Source: JBBSWA01 sp038046485
GTDB lineage: Archaea > Nanobdellota > Nanobdellia > Woesearchaeales > SM23-78
Direction of reading: 5' to 3'
Assembly: GCA_038046485.1 (NCBI GenBank)
Contig: JBBSWA010000032.1
Coordinates: forward strand, 1 to 16,349
DNA: 16,349 bases
The first letter of the stretch is position 1; every line of letters begins with the position of its first letter. Below are positions 1 to 6,574 of this stretch, piece after piece. Made by a program: the position numbers and the translations under genes. The notes below the pieces were generated by a model. It was not told where the DNA came from. It ran no database searches and saw nothing but the letters and a program-made list of their open reading frames with translations.

Positions 1-9
1 CAGTGTCAG

Positions 10-366
10 ATGAAGGAGATCAATAAGCCCATTACAGATCCCAAGTTTAAGGCCTTGTTTGACATTGCGCCTGAGTTATACGAGCAGTCCAGCTTCTTAA
101 GAAATATTAAAGATGCGTATCTAAGATATGGTGGGCTTTCCGATAAGCAAGAAGAAGTCTTCAAGAAAGTAGTGGATGACTTGTCAGCCGGCCGTAAGTT
201 CAAAAAGGCCGAAAGTCCCAAGAAAGAAGAAAAGCCTAAGGAAAAAGTAGAAAAAGCAAAAGAAGTAAATAAAGTCAAAGAAGCAAAGAAAGTAAAAAAA
301 GTAAAGAAACCAGAAGAAGCAAAAAAAGTTAAAAGTCCTAAGAAATCCAAGAGTTCTAAAAAATAA
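10..366 (+). CDS. Small protein with Lys-rich, SPKK-containing tail (possibly 5' partial)
   Basis: I do not recognise a named family. Residues 1-60 look like a small helical domain, with a segment around 28-58 carrying the motif GGLSDKQ followed by an amphipathic helix. Residues 61-118 are low complexity: 26 of the last 58 residues are Lys, mixed with Glu, Ala, Val and Pro, and SPKK occurs at 69-72 and 109-112. SPKK is a minor-groove-binding motif known from histone H1 tails, so nucleic-acid binding is a reasonable inference, not a demonstrated function. The frame stays open upstream to the window edge and no promoter is visible, so the true start may lie outside. The gene converges on the lipoprotein gene with a 3-bp gap. 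Confidence 0.7.
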   Translation: MKEINKPITDPKFKALFDIAPELYEQSSFLRNIKDAYLRYGGLSDKQEEVFKKVVDDLSAGRKFKKAESPKKEEKPKEKVEKAKEVNKVKEAKKVKKVKKPEEAKKVKSPKKSKSSKK

Positions 367-369
367 ACC

Positions 370-960
370 TTATCGAATGCCTAGGCTTGTACAATTGCCT
401 TCTCTCCAGCCACAGTCGGCGTATCGATCGCACAGGTCTGCATTGCTAAAGGCGGCGCAGTTCGTAATGCAAATGCTGTTGTTTCTTCGATCGCTCTTGA
501 CCAGGCAGTTTCCGGCATTCGCACATTCAGTGAGGGGGTAAACCTTGCAGCGTTGTCGGCAGTACCGTTTCCCTGTATTTTCATCAACAGTATATTCGCA
601 CTCATCTTTCTGGTTACATAATACCTTAGGAAGGCTGGCACAGTCATTACCAACACGAGTAGGAACAAAGGTGAGCGTTTCATGTTTTAGAGGCTCAACA
701 GTAATATTCGGGGTAGGGGTATCATTTTGTACAGGTGGGGGTAAGCTTTTGATGTCTTGAAGGGTAGGTTTAAGGCTTTCTTCGTGATCCTCTTGTTTTT
801 GAGGTAAAGGAGGTTCTTCAGCAGAAGGAGGTAGTACATGCGCCTGTAAAGTCTGATTTCCAGTGGTGTTGATCTTCTCTACCTTTTTTTGCATGTCTTC
901 AATGCTCTCGCAGCCAAGGAGTAAGGCAAAGAGTAAGCCCATCAAGAAGACCTTCTTCAT
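370..960 (-). CDS. Cys-rich lipoprotein with three 4-Cys modules
   Basis: An N-terminal signal of Lys plus a hydrophobic stretch ends in the lipobox LLGC (Cys17), indicating a lipid-anchored surface protein. Residues 40-95 form a Pro/Glu/Thr-rich linker. The C-terminal part holds 12 Cys at 107, 115, 121, 134, 138, 146, 152, 164, 168, 177, 183 and 190. They fall into three modules of the form C-x7/8-C-x5-C-x6..12-C, each joined by exactly three residues. This suggests disulfide-stabilised repeats, vaguely like PSI/plexin-type Cys modules, but I cannot assign a family. A TATA-like element 26 nt upstream and no SD favour leaderless expression from this ATG. Export is inferred; ligand or function is unknown. 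Confidence 0.85.
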   Translation of the reverse strand: MKKVFLMGLLFALLLGCESIEDMQKKVEKINTTGNQTLQAHVLPPSAEEPPLPQKQEDHEESLKPTLQDIKSLPPPVQNDTPTPNITVEPLKHETLTFVPTRVGNDCASLPKVLCNQKDECEYTVDENTGKRYCRQRCKVYPLTECANAGNCLVKSDRRNNSICITNCAAFSNADLCDRYADCGWREGNCTSLGIR

Positions 961-981
961 GCAAGGGGGTTGATGAGGGGG

Positions 982-989
982 TTTTTATC
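982..989 (-). promoter_or_regulatory. TATA box of Cys-rich lipoprotein gene
   Basis: On the minus strand the sequence reads GATAAAAA, centred 26 nt upstream of the ATG at 960. That places the transcription start at or next to the start codon (leaderless). Confidence 0.5.
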
Positions 990-1041
990 TTTTCCGTTTC
1001 ATTTCTGTTTAGTTCCCGTTTCATTTTGGAGGGAGGAAACA

Positions 1042-1049
1042 TTTATATA
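1042..1049 (+). promoter_or_regulatory. TATA box of Kef-type antiporter gene
   Basis: TTTATATA is a textbook archaeal TATA box, preceded by a purine-rich BRE-like stretch (GGAAACA). The expected transcription start is about 1070-1074, giving a leader of roughly 12 nt before the ATG at 1085. Confidence 0.7.
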
Positions 1050-1084
1050 CCTTCTTTGCCTCTTAAAAGAGAGGTTCTCACTCG

Positions 1085-2899
1085 ATGGAGCAGCTAATTA
1101 CAGATATTGGTATCATCATCATCTTTGCAGCGGTAGCTGGTTTCATCATCAAGGCCTTAAAGCAGCCCATCATTTTAGCGTACATTCTAGCAGGTCTTCT
1201 CATAGGTCCTTTTGGCCTTCAGTTGATTAAGGAGGCTAAAACCATCGAGATCATTGCCGAGTTGGGCATTACCTTTTTGCTCTTCGTAGTTGGGCTGGAG
1301 ATGAATTTCTCCAAGATCAAAGAGGTAGGTAAGGTCGTGCTAATCGGTGGTGTTTTGCAGGTTGTTTTGACGTTTTTAGTGGCCTTTTTAGTCGCAAAAG
1401 TGCTGCAATTCAAGGGTTTAGAGTCTATTTACATTGGAATCGTGGTGGCCTTTAGCAGTACCTTACTCGTGGTTTCTTGGCTGGCGGACAAGAAAGTATT
1501 GGACACCTTATCCGGCAGAATTACTGTAGGAATACTCGTCCTTCAAGATGTCTTAGTCATTTTGGCGCTATCGTTCCTGTTCAACGCAGATCATTTCTCC
1601 TTTACTTTATTTGGGCTTTCTTTAGTGAAAGGGTTGTTGTTGCTTGCCTGTGGCTTTGTATTAAGTAAGTATGCCTTGCCGGGTTTGTTTCATTTTGCCG
1701 CAAGATACCCAGAGTTGCTCTTCATTTCGAGTCTGGCCTTGTGTTTTGGCTTCGCCTTCCTAGCGATGAAGTTAGGTTTTTCGATCAGCATCGGTGCCTT
1801 CGTGGCAGGGGTCATGATTGCAAACATTCCCTATTCAGCCGATCTCATCACCCGAATTAAAGCATTAGCGAATTTTTTCAACACCTTATTTTTCGTAGCG
1901 TTAGGGATGCAAATTGCAGTTCCTTCGCTAGGTAAGTTAGTTGTTCCGACGGTGATTTTGCTTGGTGTAATCTTATTGGTTAAGCCCATCATCATATTGT
2001 TCTTGGCCTTATTTTTCCATTATGATAAGAAAACTGCATTCTTTTCAGGTATTTACCTGGGTCAGGCAAGCGAGTTCGGTTTGATTGTAGTGGCTCAAGG
2101 AATGGTGCTGGGTCATGTGGGAGCGGACATGCTCTCCTTAACCATTTTGCTCATCATTTTGTCCATGACCTTATCCTCCTATCTGATCAAGTACGACGAT
2201 CGGATCTATTATGCTTTAGAGAAGTACATGCGCTGGTTGGATCAGATATTCAAGAAACCAAAAGACTTGAAGGCCATAGTGAAGGTTCAGCCTTCAGTTG
2301 TTTTATATGGGTATGAATCAATGGATTCAAGCTTATTGGATCGCTTTAAGGCCGTGCAGCGCTCTGTCTTAGTGGTGGATAAAAATCCAGACTTAATCCG
2401 TCACCTGCGCGCAAAAGGAGTGACATGCGTATATGGGGATCTCAGTGATTCAGAGTTATTGGAAGGCTTGGATGCAAAAAAAGTGGAGGTGTTAATATCC
2501 ACTTCAACTGAGTTGCGCGAGAGTCTTTCAGTCATTAAGCATTTCCGGGAGTTGGAAAGTAAGGTCGTAATTATTGTAGCAGCGAACCGGGTGAAGGATT
2601 CATTGAGGCTTTATGATGAAGGGGCGGATTATGTGGTATTGCCGCATTACCTGGGAGAAAAGCAGATCGGCGTTGTGATAGAAGACCTAAGTAAGGACTT
2701 AAACTCGGTAATCAAGGCCAAGGTAGAGCACATCGCTGATTTAAAGAAAAAAGAAGAGCATTGGAGTCACATTCAGAAGACAGAGATGATTCCCATCGAC
2801 GCCTTTTTGAAGGACATTGATCGATATGCAAAAAAGATTTCAAGCAAGGGAAAGTCTCTAGCAAAGCTTGGAAGAAAAGGAAAAAATGAAACGCTGTGA
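1085..2899 (+). CDS. Kef-type K+/H+ antiporter (CPA2) with TrkA-N/RCK domain
   Basis: Predicted monovalent cation:proton antiporter of the CPA2 family in the cytoplasmic membrane. Residues 1 to about 385 hold some twelve hydrophobic segments, including the Gln-Asp pair Q154-D155 in the context ILVLQDV (the ion-binding Asp of KefC-like proteins) and the conserved stretch IGAFVAGV. Residues about 400-530 form a TrkA-N/RCK-like regulatory domain with an acidic residue after the second strand (D432). The usual GxGxxG nucleotide-binding loop is replaced by GYESMDSS (409-416), so ligand binding may be altered. A Lys-rich tail follows. The length (604 aa) is normal for KefB/KefC. The 3' end overlaps tag by 14 bp, suggesting co-transcription. 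Whether it carries K+ or Na+ cannot be told from sequence. Confidence 0.93.
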   Translation: MEQLITDIGIIIIFAAVAGFIIKALKQPIILAYILAGLLIGPFGLQLIKEAKTIEIIAELGITFLLFVVGLEMNFSKIKEVGKVVLIGGVLQVVLTFLVAFLVAKVLQFKGLESIYIGIVVAFSSTLLVVSWLADKKVLDTLSGRITVGILVLQDVLVILALSFLFNADHFSFTLFGLSLVKGLLLLACGFVLSKYALPGLFHFAARYPELLFISSLALCFGFAFLAMKLGFSISIGAFVAGVMIANIPYSADLITRIKALANFFNTLFFVALGMQIAVPSLGKLVVPTVILLGVILLVKPIIILFLALFFHYDKKTAFFSGIYLGQASEFGLIVVAQGMVLGHVGADMLSLTILLIILSMTLSSYLIKYDDRIYYALEKYMRWLDQIFKKPKDLKAIVKVQPSVVLYGYESMDSSLLDRFKAVQRSVLVVDKNPDLIRHLRAKGVTCVYGDLSDSELLEGLDAKKVEVLISTSTELRESLSVIKHFRELESKVVIIVAANRVKDSLRLYDEGADYVVLPHYLGEKQIGVVIEDLSKDLNSVIKAKVEHIADLKKKEEHWSHIQKTEMIPIDAFLKDIDRYAKKISSKGKSLAKLGRKGKNETL

Positions 2900-3449
2900 T
2901 TGGTGCTTGGGAAGCGAGTTAATGATGAGGTATCATGATACAGAATGGGGTGTTCCCTTGCACAATGACCGAAAGCTCTTCGAGTTCATGGTCCTTGATG
3001 CCTTTCAAGCAGGTCTCAGCTGGTCTACCATTCTAAACAAGCGAAAGAACTTTGAAAAAGCATTTGATAACTTCAATGCGGTAAAGATCGCTAAGTATAG
3101 TGATAAAAAAATAAAGGTGCTTCTGCAGGACGCAGGCATCATCCGAAACCGTCTGAAAATCCTTGCTACAGTCGAAAATGCCAAGCAGTTCTTAAGGATT
3201 CAGAAGGAATCCAGATCTTTCGACCAATTCATCTGGCAGTTCGTAAAGCACAAGCCCATCCAGAACAAGTGGAAGGTGATAAAACAGGTGCCGGCCAAGA
3301 CGATAGAATCAGATGCAATGAGCAAGGCCTTGAAAGAAGAAGGATTCAAGTTTGTCGGCTCCACCATCTGTTATGCCTTCATGCAAGCCGCAGGCATGGT
3401 GAATGATCATCTAGTGGGCTGCTTTCGATATAAAGAAGTTAAAAAATAA
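2886..3449 (+). CDS. tag: DNA-3-methyladenine glycosylase I
   Basis: Base-excision-repair enzyme that removes 3-methyladenine from alkylated DNA. The start is set at the ATG 2886, because numbering from it puts the zinc ligands exactly where they sit in E. coli Tag: Cys4, His17, His175 and Cys179. Other family signatures are YHDTEWGVP (16-24), QAGLSW (41-46, with the base-stacking Trp46), QDAGIIR and GFKFVGSTICYAFMQA near the C-terminus. The length of 187 aa equals the bacterial enzyme. The residue aligned with E. coli Glu38, which contacts the base, is Asp38 here, and the Tyr13 position is Met. The gene overlaps the antiporter by 14 bp and has no own promoter in view. Tag is mainly bacterial, so ancient transfer is plausible. 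Confidence 0.95.
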   Translation: MKRCDWCLGSELMMRYHDTEWGVPLHNDRKLFEFMVLDAFQAGLSWSTILNKRKNFEKAFDNFNAVKIAKYSDKKIKVLLQDAGIIRNRLKILATVENAKQFLRIQKESRSFDQFIWQFVKHKPIQNKWKVIKQVPAKTIESDAMSKALKEEGFKFVGSTICYAFMQAAGMVNDHLVGCFRYKEVKK

Positions 3450-3451
3450 GA

Positions 3452-3556
3452 TTAAAACGGATCACTACAGTCCTTCCTATATCCACAGTTGAAGCACAGT
3501 TCCTTGCATTTGTTTGGAACCAGTTCTGTTTGGCACAAGGGACAGTGGTCGGGCAT
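3452..3556 (-). CDS. 34-aa zinc-ribbon microprotein
   Basis: A short gene opposite tag and convergent with it (2-bp gap). The product begins MPDHCPLCQ and has Cys at 5, 8, 17, 21, 24 and 30. The two CxxC knuckles (CPLC, 5-8, and CFNC, 21-24) are what a minimal zinc ribbon needs; C17 and C30 are extra. A TATA box centred 25.5 nt upstream of the ATG supports real, leaderless expression. It is too short to name, but zinc ribbons of this size are common in archaea, where they often bind nucleic acid or act as subunits of larger complexes. The inference rests on Cys spacing plus the promoter, since the ORF is too short to stand on length alone. Confidence 0.65.
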   Translation of the reverse strand: MPDHCPLCQTELVPNKCKELCFNCGYRKDCSDPF

Positions 3557-3577
3557 GTGTTTTTTAGAAAAATCTTG

Positions 3578-3585
3578 TATTTATA
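3578..3585. promoter_or_regulatory. Shared TATA box between zinc-ribbon gene (-) and mgtA (+)
   Basis: TATTTATA on plus reads TATAAATA on minus. It is centred 25.5 nt from the minus-strand ATG at 3556 (leaderless). In the other direction it would start transcription near 3608-3610, giving mgtA a leader of about 30 nt that contains its SD. No other TATA-like element is obvious in this gap. Confidence 0.5.
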
Positions 3586-3629
3586 CTTATTGTTGGTGAT
3601 TTCCACAACATTAAAAAACAGTCAAGCTT

Positions 3630-3637
3630 AAGGAGGA
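3630..3637 (+). promoter_or_regulatory. Strong Shine-Dalgarno of mgtA
   Basis: AAGGAGGA lies 3-4 nt before the ATG at 3641 and fixes this start. It is one of the few strong SD sites in the window. Confidence 0.75.
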
Positions 3638-3640
3638 GCT

Positions 3641-6142
3641 ATGGGGGAGAAGCCTTTTTGGAGTGTGTCCGGGGAGCAAGTGCTAAAGAAACTAGACTCT
3701 CAAAGTTCAGGTCTAGCTTCAAAGGAAGCCAAAGCGCGGATTTCTTCAGGTACGGTTCTAAAACCCAAGAAGCAAGGAGTTTGGGGTCTTCTCTTGCAGC
3801 AGTTTACAAGTCCGATTATTTTGATCTTGTTCATCGCTGCAGTGTTGTCATTTTTTCTAAGTGATACCTCAGATGCCTTAATCATTTTGGGAATTGTCAT
3901 CGTAAGCGGTCTGCTTGGTTTTTGGCAGGAGAAAGGAGCTTCGGATGCTGTAGAAAAACTGCTCAGTTTAGTTCAGGTGAAGACCTTGGTATTGCGAGAG
4001 GGAAAGCAGGTCAGCATTCCCATTGAAGAAGTCGTTGCAGGAGACATCGTGATGTTGTCAGCCGGGCAGGGAATTCCAGGCGATTGTCGAATCTTGGAGT
4101 CAAGAGATTTATTCATGGATGAAGCGACCTTAACAGGTGAGACCTACCCGGTAGAAAAGGAAGCAGGTGTTTTGCCGGTAAAAACAGCATTAGCTCGTCG
4201 TTCAAACGTGTTGTTTATGGGTACACATGTGGTGAGTGGAAGTGCTAAGGCCTTGGTGGTAAATGTAGGTAAGGATACAGAACTAGGCAAGGTTTCAGAG
4301 CGCCTGGGTAAGGAGGAGCCTCCAACTGAATTTGAAACAGGAATTAAGAAGTTCGGGTATTTCTTAATGGAAGTAACTTTGGTGCTGGTGATGGGAATTT
4401 TTGCCATTAACGTATTTTTAGGTCGTCATGTACTCAATTCATTCCTCTTCTCATTGGCGTTAGCCGTGGGGCTAACACCCCAGCTCTTACCGGCAATTAT
4501 CAGTATCAATCTCTCGCAAGGCGCAAAGCGCATGGCCCTTCAAAACGTAATTGTTCGAAAGCTCTCTTCAATTGAGAACTTCGGGAGCATGAATGTGCTC
4601 TGTTCGGATAAAACAGGGACCTTAACAGAAGGGAAAGTGCATGTGCATTCAGCCTTGGATGTAAATGGGGTAGAAAGTAAAAAGGTACGTCTGTATGCCT
4701 ATCTAAATGCGATCTATGAATCAGGCTTCCGCAATCCAATTGATGATGCCATTCGCAGGCATCATGTGGATATTTCAGATTGTGAAAAATTGGATGAGGT
4801 TCCGTATGATTTTGTCCGTAAGCGCTTAAGTGTTCTGGTTAAGATGGAAGGAAAGCATGTCATGGTGACAAAGGGTTCTTTGCATAGTGTGTTAAGCGTT
4901 TGTTCCTCAGCAGAAGGAGGAAGATCGCCAGTAGCAATCGCCCAGGTGAAAAAAAAATTGGAAAGGGAGTATAAGGATCTAAGTAGCAAAGGGTATCGAT
5001 TATTAGGTGTAGCGTATCAGGATATGAAAAAAAAGGTTAGGATTGCAAAGGAAGATGAAAAAAAGATGACCTTCTTGGGTTTCTTAGTATTGGAAGATCC
5101 GATTAAGAAAGGCGTTGTAGATACAGTGCAGCGCTTGCGGAAGTTAGGGGTTTCATTGAAGGTGATTACAGGAGATAATTATTTTGTGGCAAGGCACCTA
5201 AGTGAACAAGTTGGGCTGTTTAAGTCAAAAATTATGACAGGTAAGGAGTTGGAGGAGATGAGTGAGGAAGCCTTGCTCAAACGGGTAAATGAAGTGGATG
5301 TATTCGCAGAGGTAGAGCCTAACCATAAGGAGCGCATTATTTTGGCTCTTCGTAAAGCAGGAAATGTAGTGGGATACATGGGGGATGGGGTGAACGATGC
5401 TTCGGCACTTCACGCAGCGGATGTGGGAATTTCAGTCGATGATGCAGTCGATGTGGCCAAAGGTGCAGCAGACATTGTATTGTTAAAGAAGGACTTGGAA
5501 GTTTTAGTGGAGGGAGTAAAAGAGGGTCGTAAGACCTTTGCAAACACGATGAAATATGTATTCATTGCGACAAGTGCTAACTTCGGGAACATGTTTAGTA
5601 TGGCGGGCGCTTCTTTACTGCTGCCCTTTCTTCCATTGTTGCCAAAACAAATCTTGCTTACCAATTTATTCACAGATCTTCCAGAGATGACATTAGCCTC
5701 GGACGAGGTGGATGCAGAGCTCATAAGTCAGCCTAAGCGTTGGAACATTCATTTCATTCGTAAGTTCATGATTGTTTTTGGTTTGGTAAGCTCCATTTTT
5801 GATTTTCTAACGTTTGGGACTTTGGTATGGTACTTGGGTGCCAATCAGTACTTGTTTAGAACAGGTTGGTTTGTGGAGTCTGTGATCTCAGCTTCAGTGG
5901 TGGTGTTAGTGATTCGTACGCGTAAGCCTTTCTTTAAGAGTCGGCCAGGAAAGTACTTGTCATGGGCAACCTTGTTAATAGCAATCGTGACACTCGTTCT
6001 TCCATTTACTTCATTAGGCTTGTTATTCGGTTTTATGCCCTTGCCGCTATCCTTTATTTGGATTTTGGCCCTTATTCTATTCGGGTATATGGTGGTTGCA
6101 GAGCTGGCAAAGAAGCTCTTCTACCGTATGGTCCCTTTTTAG
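3641..6142 (+). CDS. mgtA: Mg2+-transporting P-type ATPase (P3B, MgtA-like)
   Basis: Membrane pump that imports Mg2+ with ATP hydrolysis. The P-type motifs are in order: actuator loop TGET (165-168, Thr replacing the more usual Ser of TGES), phosphorylation motif DKTGTLTEG with Asp323, and hinge motif GDGVNDA (581-587). The membrane domain carries the MgtA-specific signature TSANFGNMFS, followed by PFLPLLPKQILLTNL and then a D-x-E-x-I-x-x-P-[KR]-R-W segment, which separates it from Ca2+ or Na+/K+ pumps. At 833 aa it is shorter than E. coli MgtA (about 900 aa), mainly because of a shorter N-terminus. There is no long 5' leader, so the bacterial mgtA leader/riboswitch control is absent. Downstream lies a repeat-rich stretch that may be a structured 3' RNA. 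Confidence 0.95.
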   Translation: MGEKPFWSVSGEQVLKKLDSQSSGLASKEAKARISSGTVLKPKKQGVWGLLLQQFTSPIILILFIAAVLSFFLSDTSDALIILGIVIVSGLLGFWQEKGASDAVEKLLSLVQVKTLVLREGKQVSIPIEEVVAGDIVMLSAGQGIPGDCRILESRDLFMDEATLTGETYPVEKEAGVLPVKTALARRSNVLFMGTHVVSGSAKALVVNVGKDTELGKVSERLGKEEPPTEFETGIKKFGYFLMEVTLVLVMGIFAINVFLGRHVLNSFLFSLALAVGLTPQLLPAIISINLSQGAKRMALQNVIVRKLSSIENFGSMNVLCSDKTGTLTEGKVHVHSALDVNGVESKKVRLYAYLNAIYESGFRNPIDDAIRRHHVDISDCEKLDEVPYDFVRKRLSVLVKMEGKHVMVTKGSLHSVLSVCSSAEGGRSPVAIAQVKKKLEREYKDLSSKGYRLLGVAYQDMKKKVRIAKEDEKKMTFLGFLVLEDPIKKGVVDTVQRLRKLGVSLKVITGDNYFVARHLSEQVGLFKSKIMTGKELEEMSEEALLKRVNEVDVFAEVEPNHKERIILALRKAGNVVGYMGDGVNDASALHAADVGISVDDAVDVAKGAADIVLLKKDLEVLVEGVKEGRKTFANTMKYVFIATSANFGNMFSMAGASLLLPFLPLLPKQILLTNLFTDLPEMTLASDEVDAELISQPKRWNIHFIRKFMIVFGLVSSIFDFLTFGTLVWYLGANQYLFRTGWFVESVISASVVVLVIRTRKPFFKSRPGKYLSWATLLIAIVTLVLPFTSLGLLFGFMPLPLSFIWILALILFGYMVVAELAKKLFYRMVPF

Positions 6143-6157
6143 GAAGAGGTTTGTTTA

Positions 6158-6350
6158 GCACAAAGGAACAACGTTCCTTGTGCCAGAAATTCTGGATTTC
6201 TGTGCATCTTCAGGGTGAAATCCACGCAGATAAACAAGTAAGCGCGTTACGGGGGACGGCCCAATGGACTCAAAGTCCATGTGCCAGAAACGGAACGTTT
6301 CTGAGCACCTTCGGGGGAGTAGCGCTGAGTATTAGACTTCAAGGATTTCA
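6158..6350 (+). ncRNA. Candidate structured RNA downstream of mgtA
   Basis: Five local or long-range pairings are visible: 6158-6183 (arms of 11-12 nt, one bulged A, 3-nt loop); 6184-6202 (CAGAAAT/ATTTCTG); 6264-6280 (ATGGACT/AGTCCAT, perfect, 3-nt loop); 6281-6308 (GTGC+CAGAAACG paired with CGTTTCTG+GCAC, one bulge); and a long-range closing helix TGAAATCC (6216-6223) with GGATTTCA (6343-6350). Inside the closing helix AGCGC (6241-6245) can pair with GCGCT (6322-6326). TGTGCCAGAAA occurs twice (6179-6189, 6280-6290). Signatures of RNase P, SRP RNA, 5S rRNA and a complete tRNA were looked for and not found. The strand is assumed from flanking genes; inverted repeats alone fit either strand. 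It could be an mgtA 3' UTR element, a leader of the next gene or an independent RNA. Confidence 0.5.
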
Positions 6351-6372
6351 TAGATGTTAAACAAATACGAAA

Positions 6373-6426
6373 AAAGAAATAACAAGGTTGTTTCTTTCCC
6401 CTCTTGCGAAGGAAAAGAATACAACC
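6373..6426 (+). promoter_or_regulatory. Overlapping alternative hairpins (attenuator-like)
   Basis: Hairpin A (6373-6397) pairs AAAGAAATAAC with GTTGTTTCTTT (one G-U). Hairpin B (6386-6426) pairs GGTTGT and TTCTTTCC with GGAAAAGAA and ACAACC around a short GCGA-containing loop. They share 6386-6397 and so cannot form together. No U-tract follows either one. Confidence 0.35.
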
Positions 6427-6455
6427 ATGGCAATTTCAGGTAGTCTTTTGGGCTT

Positions 6456-6467
6456 GATAAATTTATC
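6456..6467. repeat. Perfect 12-bp palindrome
   Basis: GATAAATTTATC is a perfect palindrome about 110 bp upstream of the nucleotidyltransferase-fold gene. It is AT-rich, so chance is possible; it could be an operator. Confidence 0.3.
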
Positions 6468-6574
6468 GTTTTAATCGTAAACAGGGTTTTCCAGGGCTAT
6501 AAGGGAGGAATTGTCTATAAACGATCTTTACCACTTGTCAGAAAATTAATAAAAGGGCAGATATTCAACAGAGG

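Larger units (their letters stand above)
6143..6574 (+). other. 430-bp gene-free stretch with dense inverted repeats
   Basis: No convincing coding region on either strand. The first half is visibly more G+C-rich than its flanks and packed with hairpins (see the ncRNA entry). The middle holds two overlapping, mutually exclusive hairpins (6373-6397 and 6386-6426). Further on is the perfect palindrome GATAAATTTATC (6456-6467), then TATA-like sites at 6515-6521 and about 6546-6555 that could serve the next gene. Confidence 0.7.

Noticed and set aside
2868..2885. TTG start for tag six codons upstream
   Set aside because: The ATG at 2886 places all four zinc ligands at the E. coli Tag positions; the extra residues have no counterpart.
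3450..3640. Mg2+ riboswitch or leader upstream of mgtA
   Set aside because: The leader from the only TATA box is about 30 nt, and the upstream stretch is occupied by the zinc-ribbon gene.
6241..6330. tRNA-Leu(CAA) in the structured region, since 6264-6280 can be read as a 5-bp stem with loop CTCAAAG
   Set aside because: No T-arm with TTCRA, no D-arm GG and no acceptor pairing; the hairpin pairs further into the loop as a 7-bp stem.
5962..6360. 132-codon plus-strand ORF running from mgtA into the structured region
   Set aside because: It overlaps the mgtA membrane domain in another frame, lacks an SD or TATA at its start and has no protein-like composition.
6511..6549. 12-codon leader peptide starting at TTG after GGGAGGAA
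   Set aside because: There is a good SD-like match but a non-ATG start, no regulatory codon run and a TATA-like sequence inside it; too weak to call.
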